Source: Pseudomonas sp. Irchel s3b2 (GTDB lineage Bacteria > Pseudomonadota > Gammaproteobacteria > Pseudomonadales > Pseudomonadaceae). From it: a DNA stretch of 64,000 bases. The stretch spans positions 1 to 64,000 of the forward strand of contig NZ_FYEB01000018.1 in assembly GCF_900187445.1 (NCBI RefSeq), in the 5' to 3' direction. Made by a program: the position numbers and the translations under genes. The notes beneath the pieces are model-generated. The model was not told where the DNA came from. It saw only the letters and a program-made list of their open reading frames with translations, and made no database searches. This document shows, in pieces, positions 25,415-33,569 of this stretch; the stretch's first letter is position 1, and each line of letters begins with the position of its first letter.

Positions 25415-26065
25415 TTACGCGGCTGGCTGATCCAGCTCAAGCCCCACGCCCAATTGGCGCGACAGGCACGGCCAGCGCTTCCACGCGGCGCCGGTGTCCG
25501 GGCTGTTGAGTTTCTCGCGGTAGGCTTCTACCGACTCCAGCGCGAAACTTTCATCGTTAAGCATCTCGTCCACAGCGTGATGCACCGCCTCATCCAGTTG
25601 ATTGGCAAATTCCTCGCCGATCAATTGGTGGGCAATCAGGTTGGCAACAGTCATGTCCAAGGGGATCAATGGCTGGCCAAAATGCTTGATGTACAGATCG
25701 TTGACCTCTTCGACCAACCGATGCGCCAGGTAAGCTTCATCCAGCAGGCCGTCCAGGCCGATATGACCGGCCATGATCGCCGGCGGCTGGAGGAAGAACT
25801 GCTCGGCGATTTTCAATACCGGTTTGATCTGCGATTCGATGCCCGCTTCCCTCGCGACTTCATTGGCTGCGTCCAGCAGGTCCGGTACTTGTTCTATATA
25901 CGCGGCCACAAAACGCGTCATCACGCCGTTGGCATCGATATCCGGCAATTGGATGGCGGAATGAAGGTGCGGCAGTTGGGTTTCCAGTTGACGAGTTAAC
26001 AGGCCGGTCTCGGCCTCATGTTGTTGGGCTTTTTGGATCTGCTCGCGCAATGCGGCGGTGTTCAT
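25415..26065 (-). CDS. Conserved hypothetical protein (PA0104-like)
   Basis: 216 residues from ATG 26065 (CTGGAG upstream). Entirely alpha-helical in appearance and acidic, without a signal peptide or membrane segment. It contains only one cysteine-bearing stretch near the C terminus (WPCLSRQLG). No domain was recognised. The conserved position between the SulP gene and coxB hints at a link to the cox locus, but it is on the opposite strand with its own start region. Confidence 0.75.
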   Translation of the reverse strand: MNTAALREQIQKAQQHEAETGLLTRQLETQLPHLHSAIQLPDIDANGVMTRFVAAYIEQVPDLLDAANEVAREAGIESQIKPVLKIAEQFFLQPPAIMAGHIGLDGLLDEAYLAHRLVEEVNDLYIKHFGQPLIPLDMTVANLIAHQLIGEEFANQLDEAVHHAVDEMLNDESFALESVEAYREKLNSPDTGAAWKRWPCLSRQLGVGLELDQPAA

Positions 26066-26267
26066 GAAAACTCCAGGAAACAAAGGCAATGAAATAGGGA
26101 AGACATAACTTAGCTGGCTTACGAAAAAGGCTAAGACGCATTTGTCATAATTATTTCATCCTTGAGACTTCAAAGTTATATCCATTTGCCACCACTCGTC
26201 TGCATCCTTCTCCATTCGCGACCTGGAACGCAAGTCCAACCTGTTTCGGTTGATTTACGCCATCGCG

Positions 26268-26295
26268 TTGCGAGGTGGCAGTCGCTGTCTATACT
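26268..26295 (+). promoter_or_regulatory. RpoS-type promoter of the cox operon
   Basis: TTGCGA (26268-26273) and TATACT (26290-26295), 16-base spacer. The -10 reads CTATACT, the exact RpoS-preferred extended form. It lies ~140 bases before coxB in an otherwise gene-free 371-base region (26066-26436). The aa3 oxidase operon of P. aeruginosa is known to be RpoS-dependent, which agrees. Confidence 0.65.
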
Positions 26296-26436
26296 CGGTT
26301 TTGAATGGAGTTAGCTGATGACGCCCGACTGCATATGCAGCAAGGCTCGGCGATTCAAGTTCGTAGTCTGAAAAAGCCGCTCCCTTGCCGCAGGTGAAAG
26401 CCGGCGGGATAAAAAGAACTATAAGGGGAACCCGCA

Positions 26437-27564
26437 ATGATGCGACATCCACATGTCTGGATGGGCCTCCTGTTGTGGTCGATTTTCAGTCAGGCGCAAG
26501 CGGCCTGGACTGTGAATATGGCGCCTGGAGCGACTGAAATCAGTCACGCAGTATTCGATCTGCACATGACCATTTTCTGGATCTGTGTAGTGATCGGCAT
26601 CATCGTCTTCGGCGCCATGTTCTGGTCGATGATGGTCCACCGCCGCTCTACCGGGCAGGTGGCCGCCAAATTTCATGAAAGCACCACCGTCGAAATTCTC
26701 TGGACCATCGTGCCCCTGCTTATTCTGGTGGCCATGGCGGTCCCCGCAACCGCCACCCTGATCAAGATGTACGACAACACTGAGCCGGATATCGATATCC
26801 AGGTCACCGGCTACCAGTGGAAGTGGCACTACAAATACCTGGGTCAGGACGTCGAATTCTTCAGCAACCTGACCACCCCTGCCGATCAGATCCACAACAA
26901 GGAAGCCAAGGGCGAGCATTACCTGCTGGAGGTCGACAAGCCGCTGGTGCTGCCGATCGGTGCCAAGGTGCGCTTTCTGGTGACCTCCGCCGACGTCATC
27001 CACTCCTGGTGGGTGCCGGCCTTCGCGGTCAAGCGCGATGCGATTCCGGGCTTCGTCAATGAATCCTGGACCCGTGTCGAAAAGCCCGGCATCTACCGTG
27101 GCCAGTGCGCCGAGTTGTGCGGCAAGGACCACGGTTTCATGCCGATCGTGGTCGAGGTCAAGGAAAAGGCCGATTACGAAACCTGGCTGGGCGAACGCAA
27201 GGCGGAAGCTGCGCAGCTCAAAGAGCTGACCAGCAAGGAATGGACTCTCGACGAGCTCAAGGAACGCGGTGACAAGGTCTATCACACCACCTGCGTGGCC
27301 TGTCACCAGGCTGAAGGCCAAGGTCTGCCGCCGATGTTCCCGGCACTCAAGGGCTCGAAAATCGCCACCGGGCCGATCAAGGATCACCTGAACATCGTCT
27401 TCCACGGCAAGCCCGGCACTTCCATGGCGGCGTTCGGCAAACAGCTGTCGGAAGTCGATATCGCGGCGGTCGTGACCTATGAGCGTAACGCCTGGGGCAA
27501 CAACAAAGGCGACATGGTCACCCCTAAAGAAGTGCTGGAGCTGAAACAGGCGGAAAGCCAATGA
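26437..27564 (+). CDS. coxB: Cytochrome c oxidase subunit II with fused cytochrome c domain
   Basis: 375 residues. Signal/first helix at the N terminus, two transmembrane helices (about residues 38-60 and 85-110), then the periplasmic cupredoxin domain with CuA ligands C224, C228, H232 and M235 (RGQCAELCGKDHGFM). A C-terminal cytochrome c domain has C286VACH290, the caa3-type architecture. Accepts electrons from cytochrome c and passes them to haem a. First gene of coxB-coxA-ctaG-coxC. AAGGGG precedes the ATG. Confidence 0.96.
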   Translation: MMRHPHVWMGLLLWSIFSQAQAAWTVNMAPGATEISHAVFDLHMTIFWICVVIGIIVFGAMFWSMMVHRRSTGQVAAKFHESTTVEILWTIVPLLILVAMAVPATATLIKMYDNTEPDIDIQVTGYQWKWHYKYLGQDVEFFSNLTTPADQIHNKEAKGEHYLLEVDKPLVLPIGAKVRFLVTSADVIHSWWVPAFAVKRDAIPGFVNESWTRVEKPGIYRGQCAELCGKDHGFMPIVVEVKEKADYETWLGERKAEAAQLKELTSKEWTLDELKERGDKVYHTTCVACHQAEGQGLPPMFPALKGSKIATGPIKDHLNIVFHGKPGTSMAAFGKQLSEVDIAAVVTYERNAWGNNKGDMVTPKEVLELKQAESQ

Positions 27565-27646
27565 CCCGGTCTATTGCGTACGTAAGGAACCGCTCGGGGC
27601 ATGACGCCCCGGCCCGCCCAGCCCATCCGTTTGCAGGAGACAGGAC

Positions 27647-29239
27647 ATGACAGCTGTAGTCGATGACCATGTTCATACCGGCACCGCCCACGCCCACGGC
27701 CCCGCCAAAGGCCTGATGCGCTGGGTGCTGACTACCAACCACAAGGATATCGGCACGCTGTACCTGTGGTTTGCGTTCTCCATGTTCCTGCTGGGCGGCT
27801 CGTTCGCCATGGTGATCCGGGCCGAACTGTTCCAGCCGGGACTGCAAATCGTCCAGCCGGAATTTTTCAACCAGATGACCACCATGCACGGCCTGGTGAT
27901 GGTGTTCGGTGCGGTGATGCCGGCCTTCGTCGGCCTCGCCAACTGGATGATCCCGTTGATGGTTGGCGCGCCGGACATGGCCCTGCCACGGATGAACAAC
28001 TTCAGCTTCTGGCTGTTGCCGGCAGCGTTTCTGCTGCTGGTATCGACCCTGTTCACCCCCGGTGGCGGGCCAAACTTCGGCTGGACCTTCTATGCACCGC
28101 TGTCGACGACCTACGCACCGGAAAGCGTGACGTTCTTCATCTTCGCCATCCATTTGATGGGGATCAGTTCGATCATGGGGGCGATCAACGTGATCGCGAC
28201 CATCCTCAACCTGCGCGCCCCCGGCATGACGTTGATGAAAATGCCGCTGTTCGTCTGGACCTGGCTGATCACCGCATTCCTGCTGATCGCGGTGATGCCG
28301 GTATTGGCCGGCTGCGTGACCATGATGCTGATGGACATCCACTTCGGCACCAGCTTCTTCAGTGCCGCCGGTGGCGGTGACCCGGTACTGTTCCAGCATG
28401 TGTTCTGGTTCTTCGGTCACCCCGAGGTGTACATCATGATCCTGCCGGCCTTCGGTGCCGTCAGCTCGATCATTCCGGCCTTTTCGCGCAAGCCACTGTT
28501 TGGCTACACCTCGATGGTCTACGCCACGGCGAGTATTGCGTTCCTGTCGTTCATCGTCTGGGCGCACCACATGTTCGTGGTCGGCATTCCGCTGGTGGGC
28601 GAGTTGTTCTTCATGTACGCCACGCTGCTGATCGCGGTGCCCACCGGGGTCAAGGTGTTCAACTGGGCCAGCACCATGTGGCAAGGCTCGCTGACCTTCG
28701 AGACGCCGATGCTGTTCGCCGTGGCGTTCGTCATCCTGTTCTCCATTGGCGGGTTCTCCGGTTTGATGCTGGCCATCGCACCGGCGGACTTCCAGTACCA
28801 GGACACTTACTTCGTGGTCGCGCACTTCCACTACGTGCTGGTGCCGGGGGCGATCTTCGGGATCTTCGCCTCGGCCTACTACTGGATGCCGAAATGGACC
28901 GGCCACATGTACGACGAAACCCTCGGCAAGCTGCACTTCTGGCTCTCGTTCATCGGCATGAACCTGGCGTTCTTCCCGATGCACTTCGTGGGCCTGGCGG
29001 GCATGCCGCGGCGGATTCCGGACTACAACCTGCAATTCGCCGACTTCAACATGGTGTCGTCGATCGGTGCGTTCATGTTCGGGGCCACGCAGATCTTCTT
29101 CCTGTTCATCGTGATCAAGACCATTCGTGGCGGCGAGCCGGCACCGGCCAAACCGTGGGATGGCGCCGAAGGCCTGGAATGGAGCATTCCATCGCCCGCG
29201 CCGTATCACACCTTCACCACGCCGCCGGAAGTGAAATGA
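27647..29239 (+). CDS. coxA: Cytochrome c oxidase subunit I
   Basis: 530 residues, 12 membrane helices. Carries the haem a, haem a3 and CuB ligand histidines, including HGLVMVF, FWFFGHPEVYIMILPAFG (cross-linked His-Tyr) and WAHHMF, and the haem-copper FHYVLVPGA segment near helix X. The GHPEVY glutamate of the D-pathway marks an A-type oxidase. Catalytic subunit that reduces oxygen to water and pumps protons. CAGGAGACAGG precedes the ATG. Confidence 0.97.
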   Translation: MTAVVDDHVHTGTAHAHGPAKGLMRWVLTTNHKDIGTLYLWFAFSMFLLGGSFAMVIRAELFQPGLQIVQPEFFNQMTTMHGLVMVFGAVMPAFVGLANWMIPLMVGAPDMALPRMNNFSFWLLPAAFLLLVSTLFTPGGGPNFGWTFYAPLSTTYAPESVTFFIFAIHLMGISSIMGAINVIATILNLRAPGMTLMKMPLFVWTWLITAFLLIAVMPVLAGCVTMMLMDIHFGTSFFSAAGGGDPVLFQHVFWFFGHPEVYIMILPAFGAVSSIIPAFSRKPLFGYTSMVYATASIAFLSFIVWAHHMFVVGIPLVGELFFMYATLLIAVPTGVKVFNWASTMWQGSLTFETPMLFAVAFVILFSIGGFSGLMLAIAPADFQYQDTYFVVAHFHYVLVPGAIFGIFASAYYWMPKWTGHMYDETLGKLHFWLSFIGMNLAFFPMHFVGLAGMPRRIPDYNLQFADFNMVSSIGAFMFGATQIFFLFIVIKTIRGGEPAPAKPWDGAEGLEWSIPSPAPYHTFTTPPEVK

Positions 29240-29250
29240 ACGCACACCCC

Positions 29251-29329
29251 GTAGGAGCTGGCTTGCCAGCGAAGGCAGCGATTCGGTGTGTCAGACATAC
29301 CGCTTTCGCTGGCAAGCCAGCTCCTACAG
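29251..29329. repeat. REPIN inside the cox operon (coxA-ctaG gap)
   Basis: Inverted pair of GTAGGAGCTGGCTTGCCAGC, a sequence class different from the RAYT-flanking one (CTGGC instead of CGAGG). It fills most of the 114-base gap between coxA and ctaG and is therefore transcribed within the operon. Confidence 0.9.
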
Positions 29330-29353
29330 GGTTCAGTGTGGAGGGCTTGCATC

Positions 29354-29911
29354 GTGGCTGATTCGATTTCGACGAAGAAACTGGTCACCCGCCTGTTGCT
29401 GGTGGTGGTGGCGATGTTTGTTTTCGGCTTTGCCCTGGTGCCGATCTACGACGTGATGTGCCAGGCGTTCGGCATCAATGGCAAAACCTCCGGGCAGTAT
29501 GAAGGCGAGCAAACGGTCGACGTCTCGCGGCAGGTTCGCGTGCAGTTTCTGTCGACCAACTCCGCCGACATGACGTGGGATTTCTATCCCAAGGACGATG
29601 AACTGGTCGCTCACCCGGGGGCGGTGAACGAGATGATTTTTATCGCCCACAACCCGACCGATCGGCCGATGAGCGCCCAGGCGGTTCCGAGCATCGCACC
29701 CAGCAACGCAGCCGCGTACTTCCACAAGACCGAATGTTTCTGCTTTACCCAGCAAGTGCTTCAGCCCGGTCAACGCATCGAGATGCCGGTACGGTTCATC
29801 GTTGACCGCGACATGCCCAAGGAAGTGAAGCACCTGACGCTGTCCTACACGCTGTTCGATATCACCGCACGTCATCCGCCCGTGGCTGTTGCAGCAAGTA
29901 CCGGCGGCTAG
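29354..29911 (+). CDS. ctaG: Cytochrome c oxidase assembly protein CtaG (Cox11)
   Basis: 185 residues from GTG 29354, chosen because GGAGGG lies 7-12 bases upstream and the frame before it is REPIN sequence. One N-terminal transmembrane helix (residues ~10-30), then a periplasmic Ig-like domain with the copper-binding ECFCFTQQ motif. Cox11 delivers copper to CuB of subunit I. Located between coxA and coxC, the standard order. Confidence 0.94.
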   Translation: MADSISTKKLVTRLLLVVVAMFVFGFALVPIYDVMCQAFGINGKTSGQYEGEQTVDVSRQVRVQFLSTNSADMTWDFYPKDDELVAHPGAVNEMIFIAHNPTDRPMSAQAVPSIAPSNAAAYFHKTECFCFTQQVLQPGQRIEMPVRFIVDRDMPKEVKHLTLSYTLFDITARHPPVAVAASTGG

Positions 29912-29944
29912 GCGTTAAAGCGTGCCCGATAAGGAGAACAATAA

Positions 29945-30832
29945 ATGGCAACTCACGAACATTATTACGTTCCAGCCCAGAGCAAATGGCCGATCATCGC
30001 CACGGTCGGCATGTTCGTCACGGTGTTCGGCCTGGGCACCTGGTTCAATGACCTGAAGGCTGCGCGGCCGGAATCCCACGGCCCGCTGATCTTTTTCGTT
30101 GGCAGCCTGTTGCTGGCCTACATGCTGTTCGGCTGGTTCGGTACGGTGATCAAGGAAAGTCGCCAAGGGTTGTACAGTGCACAGATGGACCGCTCGTTCC
30201 GCTGGGGCATGAGCTGGTTCATTTTCTCGGAGGTGATGTTCTTCATCGCCTTTTTCGGTGCGCTGTTTTATGTGCGCAACATCACGGGCCCGGCATTGGG
30301 TGGTGAAGGCACTAAAGGCCTCGCCCACATGCTGTGGCCGACGTTCGAATTCACCTGGCCGCTGCTGAACAATCCGGACCCGAAACTCTTTCCTCCACCC
30401 AAGGAAGTCATCAGCCCCTGGGGCCTGCCGCTGCTCAATACCGTGCTGCTGGTGAGTTCCAGCGTCACCGTGACCATTGCTCACCACGCCTTGAAGAAAG
30501 GCCATCGCGGCGCACTGAAAATCTGGCTGGCGCTGACCGTGTTGCTCGGTTGCGCGTTCCTCGGTTTCCAGGCCGAAGAGTACATCCACGCTTACCACGA
30601 ACTGGGCCTGACTCTGGGTTCCGGCATCTACGGCGCAACGTTCTTCATGCTCACCGGTTTCCACGGGGCCCATGTGACCATCGGCACCATCATTCTGTTC
30701 GTGATGCTGATGCGGATCATGCGCGGGCACTTCGATGCCGACCACCAATTCGCCTTCGAGGCGGCGAGCTGGTACTGGCACTTCGTGGACGTGGTGTGGA
30801 TCGGGTTGTTCGTTTTCGTCTACGTGCTGTAG
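29945..30832 (+). CDS. coxC: Cytochrome c oxidase subunit III
   Basis: 295 residues with seven predicted membrane helices, including the conserved FQAEEYIHAY and GFHGAHVTIG segments and the final WYWHFVDVVWIGLF motif. Non-catalytic subunit stabilising subunit I. The TAG stop at 30830-30832 is formed by the TGTAGGAG of the REPIN that follows. AAGGAG precedes the ATG. Confidence 0.96.
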   Translation: MATHEHYYVPAQSKWPIIATVGMFVTVFGLGTWFNDLKAARPESHGPLIFFVGSLLLAYMLFGWFGTVIKESRQGLYSAQMDRSFRWGMSWFIFSEVMFFIAFFGALFYVRNITGPALGGEGTKGLAHMLWPTFEFTWPLLNNPDPKLFPPPKEVISPWGLPLLNTVLLVSSSVTVTIAHHALKKGHRGALKIWLALTVLLGCAFLGFQAEEYIHAYHELGLTLGSGIYGATFFMLTGFHGAHVTIGTIILFVMLMRIMRGHFDADHQFAFEAASWYWHFVDVVWIGLFVFVYVL

Positions 30833-30910
30833 GAGCGAGCTTGCTCGCGAAGGTATGTCAGACACGTTGAATTCGACTGATACACCTTCGCGAGCAAGCT
30901 CGCACCTACA
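30829..30910. repeat. REPIN supplying the coxC stop codon
   Basis: Inverted pair of GTAGGAGCGAGCTTGCTCGCG with ~40-base spacer. It begins inside the last codon of coxC and ends one base before the stop codon of the convergent DUF2909 gene, filling the whole gap. Confidence 0.92.
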
Positions 30911-30911
30911 G

Positions 30912-31115
30912 CTACCAAGGCACGTGAGACACCAACTGGCCGCTGAAAAAACCCCAGGCGATCAAGCCGACAGTGGTGGCGGCCAGCGCAACACGAACAC
31001 TCAAGGCGATGACCAGGCGATTCGAGTGGCTGTCGTCCTTGACCAGAAAAAACAGGCCGCTGAACAGGCTGACAACCGTGGCAATCAGCATCAGGACGAT
31101 GGCTGCTTTGAGCAT
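30912..31115 (-). CDS. Twin transmembrane helix small protein (DUF2909)
   Basis: 67 residues with two transmembrane helices (about residues 5-25 and 40-60) joined by a short KDDSHSNR loop. Pseudomonad gene always found beside coxC (PA0109-like); probably an accessory to the oxidase or its assembly, but unproven. Transcribed opposite to the cox genes. A CTATACT sequence upstream suggests RpoS control, as for coxB. Confidence 0.85.
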   Translation of the reverse strand: MLKAAIVLMLIATVVSLFSGLFFLVKDDSHSNRLVIALSVRVALAATTVGLIAWGFFSGQLVSHVPW

Positions 31116-31147
31116 GGTGACACTCCGGGGGACAGGCGATGCATTTG

Positions 31148-31154
31148 AGTATAG
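31148..31154 (-). promoter_or_regulatory. RpoS-type -10 for the DUF2909 gene
   Basis: On the minus strand this reads CTATACT, identical to the coxB -10, 33 bases before the ATG at 31115. No good -35 was seen, which is tolerated by RpoS. Confidence 0.5.
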
Positions 31155-31185
31155 CTATCGCGATTACCGACTTTCTGGCGATGCC

Positions 31186-31926
31186 ATGAAACGCTTCCGG
31201 CCGGGCCTCGTGCCGACCTTGGTGGTCGCGGTGCTGCTGCCCTTGCTGGTGTCACTCGGGTTCTGGCAGTTGAGCCGGGGCGCGGAGAAAAGCGCGCTGC
31301 TGCAAAGCTACGCCGAGCGCCGGGCGGCCGAACCGATGGCCAGCACCGAACTGCAACACACCCAAGATCCGGCCTTCCGCCGGGTTCGCCTGCATGGCCA
31401 GTTCGATGCCGAACACAGCCTGCTGCTGGACAACCGTCAGCGCGACGGCAAGGTCGGGGTCGAGTTGCTGCAACCGTTTCAGGACCGGGCAACCGGGCTG
31501 TGGCTGCTGGTCAATCGCGGCTGGTTGCCGTGGCCGGATCGGCGCACACCACCGTCATTCACCACGCCGACTCAGCCAATGAGCCTCGACGCCTGGGTCT
31601 ACGTATCCCCCGGTGCAACGTTCCAATTGCACGCCGACCCAAACGCCACGACCTGGCCACAACTGATCACCGCCGTTGAGCCGGCCAGGCTCTGGGCGGT
31701 GCTTGATCGTGACGGTTTCGCCTACGAATTACGCGCGCAAAGCGGTCCCGCGACCTACCAGGCCGATTGGCCGGTGGTGGCCATGGGGCCGGAAAAACAC
31801 GTGGCTTATGCCGTGCAGTGGTTCGCCCTGTCGATCGCCCTGCTCGGCCTTTACCTCTATCTCGGCTGGCACAACGCAAAGGAGAACAATAATGGGAGCG
31901 GCCATGAATCCACCCGGCATGTCTGA
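31186..31926 (+). CDS. SURF1 family oxidase assembly protein
   Basis: 246 residues from ATG 31186, the first codon giving the MKRFRPGLVPTLVV N-terminal helix; the longer frame from 30973 runs into the divergent gene. Two transmembrane helices lie at the ends, with the SURF1 signatures LGFWQLSRG near the start and LLLDNRQRDGKVG in the periplasmic domain. SURF1 helps insert or retain haem a in subunit I. Overlaps the next gene by 35 bases. Confidence 0.92.
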   Translation: MKRFRPGLVPTLVVAVLLPLLVSLGFWQLSRGAEKSALLQSYAERRAAEPMASTELQHTQDPAFRRVRLHGQFDAEHSLLLDNRQRDGKVGVELLQPFQDRATGLWLLVNRGWLPWPDRRTPPSFTTPTQPMSLDAWVYVSPGATFQLHADPNATTWPQLITAVEPARLWAVLDRDGFAYELRAQSGPATYQADWPVVAMGPEKHVAYAVQWFALSIALLGLYLYLGWHNAKENNNGSGHESTRHV

Positions 31927-32485
31927 GGCGAAAACGCCGGTAAATCGGCGGCGCGGGCGCTTACAGTTGCTACTGATCCTATTGGGAGTGGTGGGTCCGA
32001 TGATCCTCGCCACCGGCATGTACAAATTGCAGTTCTGGGTACCCGAGGGCCGCAGTTATCACGGTGAACTGATCGGCAACGGCCAGACCCGCGCCGACAT
32101 CGGCGTGCAGGCGCAAGAAGACCGCTGGCAGTTACTGGTGACAGCGCCCAGGGATTGTTCGGTGGACTGCCAGCAGTTGGTGTATCTGGCGCGCCAGATC
32201 CAGATCGGCCTCGGTCGCGAGGCCTCCCGCGCCAGCCATGCGCTGGCCATCGCGCAGCCGCTGAACAGCGATTACGAGACTAAACTTCAACGCGAGTACC
32301 CGCAGTTGCAGCGCTATTCGCTGGACCCGCCGACCTACATCAAAGGCGCTAAGAGCAATGACACGCCGCACCTGTGGATCATCGACCCTCACGGCAACCT
32401 GGTGCTGCGCTACGACCCGACGGTGAAGGGCAAGGACCTGCTCAACGACCTGCGCCATTTGCTGAAACTGTCGAACATCGGATAA
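31892..32485 (+). CDS. Membrane-anchored Sco-like protein with CxxxC (PA0111-like)
   Basis: 197 residues from ATG 31892 (AAGGAGAA upstream), overlapping surf1. One N-terminal transmembrane helix (residues ~24-45). A small soluble domain contains C89-SVD-C93 followed by QQLVYLARQIQIGL, closely paralleling the Sco1 CPDIC...LAQLRQI arrangement three genes downstream. A later HLWIIDPHGNLVLRYDPT strand follows. Usually annotated as hypothetical. The motif suggests a thioredoxin-fold copper chaperone or thiol reductase for CuA/CuB assembly; this is inference. Confidence 0.8.
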   Translation: MGAAMNPPGMSEAKTPVNRRRGRLQLLLILLGVVGPMILATGMYKLQFWVPEGRSYHGELIGNGQTRADIGVQAQEDRWQLLVTAPRDCSVDCQQLVYLARQIQIGLGREASRASHALAIAQPLNSDYETKLQREYPQLQRYSLDPPTYIKGAKSNDTPHLWIIDPHGNLVLRYDPTVKGKDLLNDLRHLLKLSNIG

Positions 32486-32495
32486 GGGCATCGTC

Positions 32496-33569
32496 ATGGC
32501 CAAACCTGGATTTCGCCTCGCGCTGTTTGCCACCTTGCTGGCACTGATTGTGGTGTTGCTCGGCGCCTACACACGCCTGACCCACGCTGGCCTCGGCTGC
32601 CCGGACTGGCCCGGCTGCTACGGCTTTATCAGCGTGCCGAACAGCGAAGCCCAATTGGCCCATGCCGAACTGCATTTTCCCGACGCGCCGGTAGAAGCCC
32701 ACAAAGGCTGGAATGAGATGCTTCATCGCTACTTTGCCGGCACGTTGGGGCTGTTGATCACGGTGCTGGCGGGCCGCGCCTGGACCCATCGTCATCACCC
32801 GGGGCAGCCGGTGAAATTACCGTTGTTCTTGCTGGCGGTGGTGTTCGCTCAAGCGGCGTTCGGCATGTGGACGGTGACGCTCAAGCTCTGGCCGCAAGTG
32901 GTCACCGGGCATTTGCTCGGCGGCTTTGCGACGTTGAGTCTGTTGTTTCTGCTGACCTTGCGCCTGTCCGGCGTGTTGCCGGCGCTGACCGTGCCTCGAC
33001 GTTTGCAGCACTGGGCGACCGCCGGCTTGTTGCTGGTGATCCTGCAAATTGCCCTTGGTGGCTGGGTCAGCTCCAATTACGCGGCGGTGGCCTGCATCGA
33101 CTTTCCGACCTGCCACGGACAATGGCTGCCACCGACTGATTTCGCCAACGGCTTTCACCTGACCCAACACATCGGCCCCAATTACCTGGGCGGGCAACTG
33201 GACAGCGATGCCCGCACCGCGATTCACCTGACTCACCGCATCGGCGCATTACTGGTCACCTTCGTTCTGCTCGGTCTGGCCTGGCAACTGAAGGTCGTCG
33301 GCATGACGCGCTTGGCCGCCATGGTGTTGATCGCCCTTGCCGCACAAATCACCCTGGGCATCAGCAACGTGCTGTTTCATCTACCTCTGCCGGTGGCTGT
33401 CGCCCACAACGCGGGGGGCGCGGCGCTGTTGCTGACGATGGTGCTGGTCAATTACCACGCGCGGACCAGTCTGGTTCGGGTCAAGCAGCCGACACGCTGG
33501 CGCTTCAGCCCGCGTAAACATTCAACCGGGCCCATAACAATAAAAGGAGAGATGCCATGGCGATTCTGA
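32496..33569 (+). CDS. ctaA: Haem A synthase (COX15/CtaA)
   Basis: 357 residues, eight membrane helices. N-terminal GAYTRLTHAGLGCPDWPGCYG signature with paired cysteines, and haem-binding histidines in EMLHRYFAGTLG, HLLGGFATL, HLTHRIGALLV and VAHNAGGAAL. Converts haem o to haem a by oxidising the C8 methyl. Overlaps cyoE by 13 bases. Preceded by the Sco-like gene with an 10-base gap. Confidence 0.95.
   Translation: MAKPGFRLALFATLLALIVVLLGAYTRLTHAGLGCPDWPGCYGFISVPNSEAQLAHAELHFPDAPVEAHKGWNEMLHRYFAGTLGLLITVLAGRAWTHRHHPGQPVKLPLFLLAVVFAQAAFGMWTVTLKLWPQVVTGHLLGGFATLSLLFLLTLRLSGVLPALTVPRRLQHWATAGLLLVILQIALGGWVSSNYAAVACIDFPTCHGQWLPPTDFANGFHLTQHIGPNYLGGQLDSDARTAIHLTHRIGALLVTFVLLGLAWQLKVVGMTRLAAMVLIALAAQITLGISNVLFHLPLPVAVAHNAGGAALLLTMVLVNYHARTSLVRVKQPTRWRFSPRKHSTGPITIKGEMPWRF

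Noticed and set aside
26419..27561. 380-codon minus-strand frame opposite coxB
   Set aside because: Mirrors coxB almost exactly; coxB has all cofactor motifs.
27524..29245. 573-codon open frame on the minus strand opposite coxA
   Set aside because: High-GC shadow of a clear oxidase gene; product is low-complexity His/Arg/Asp-rich and has no start context.
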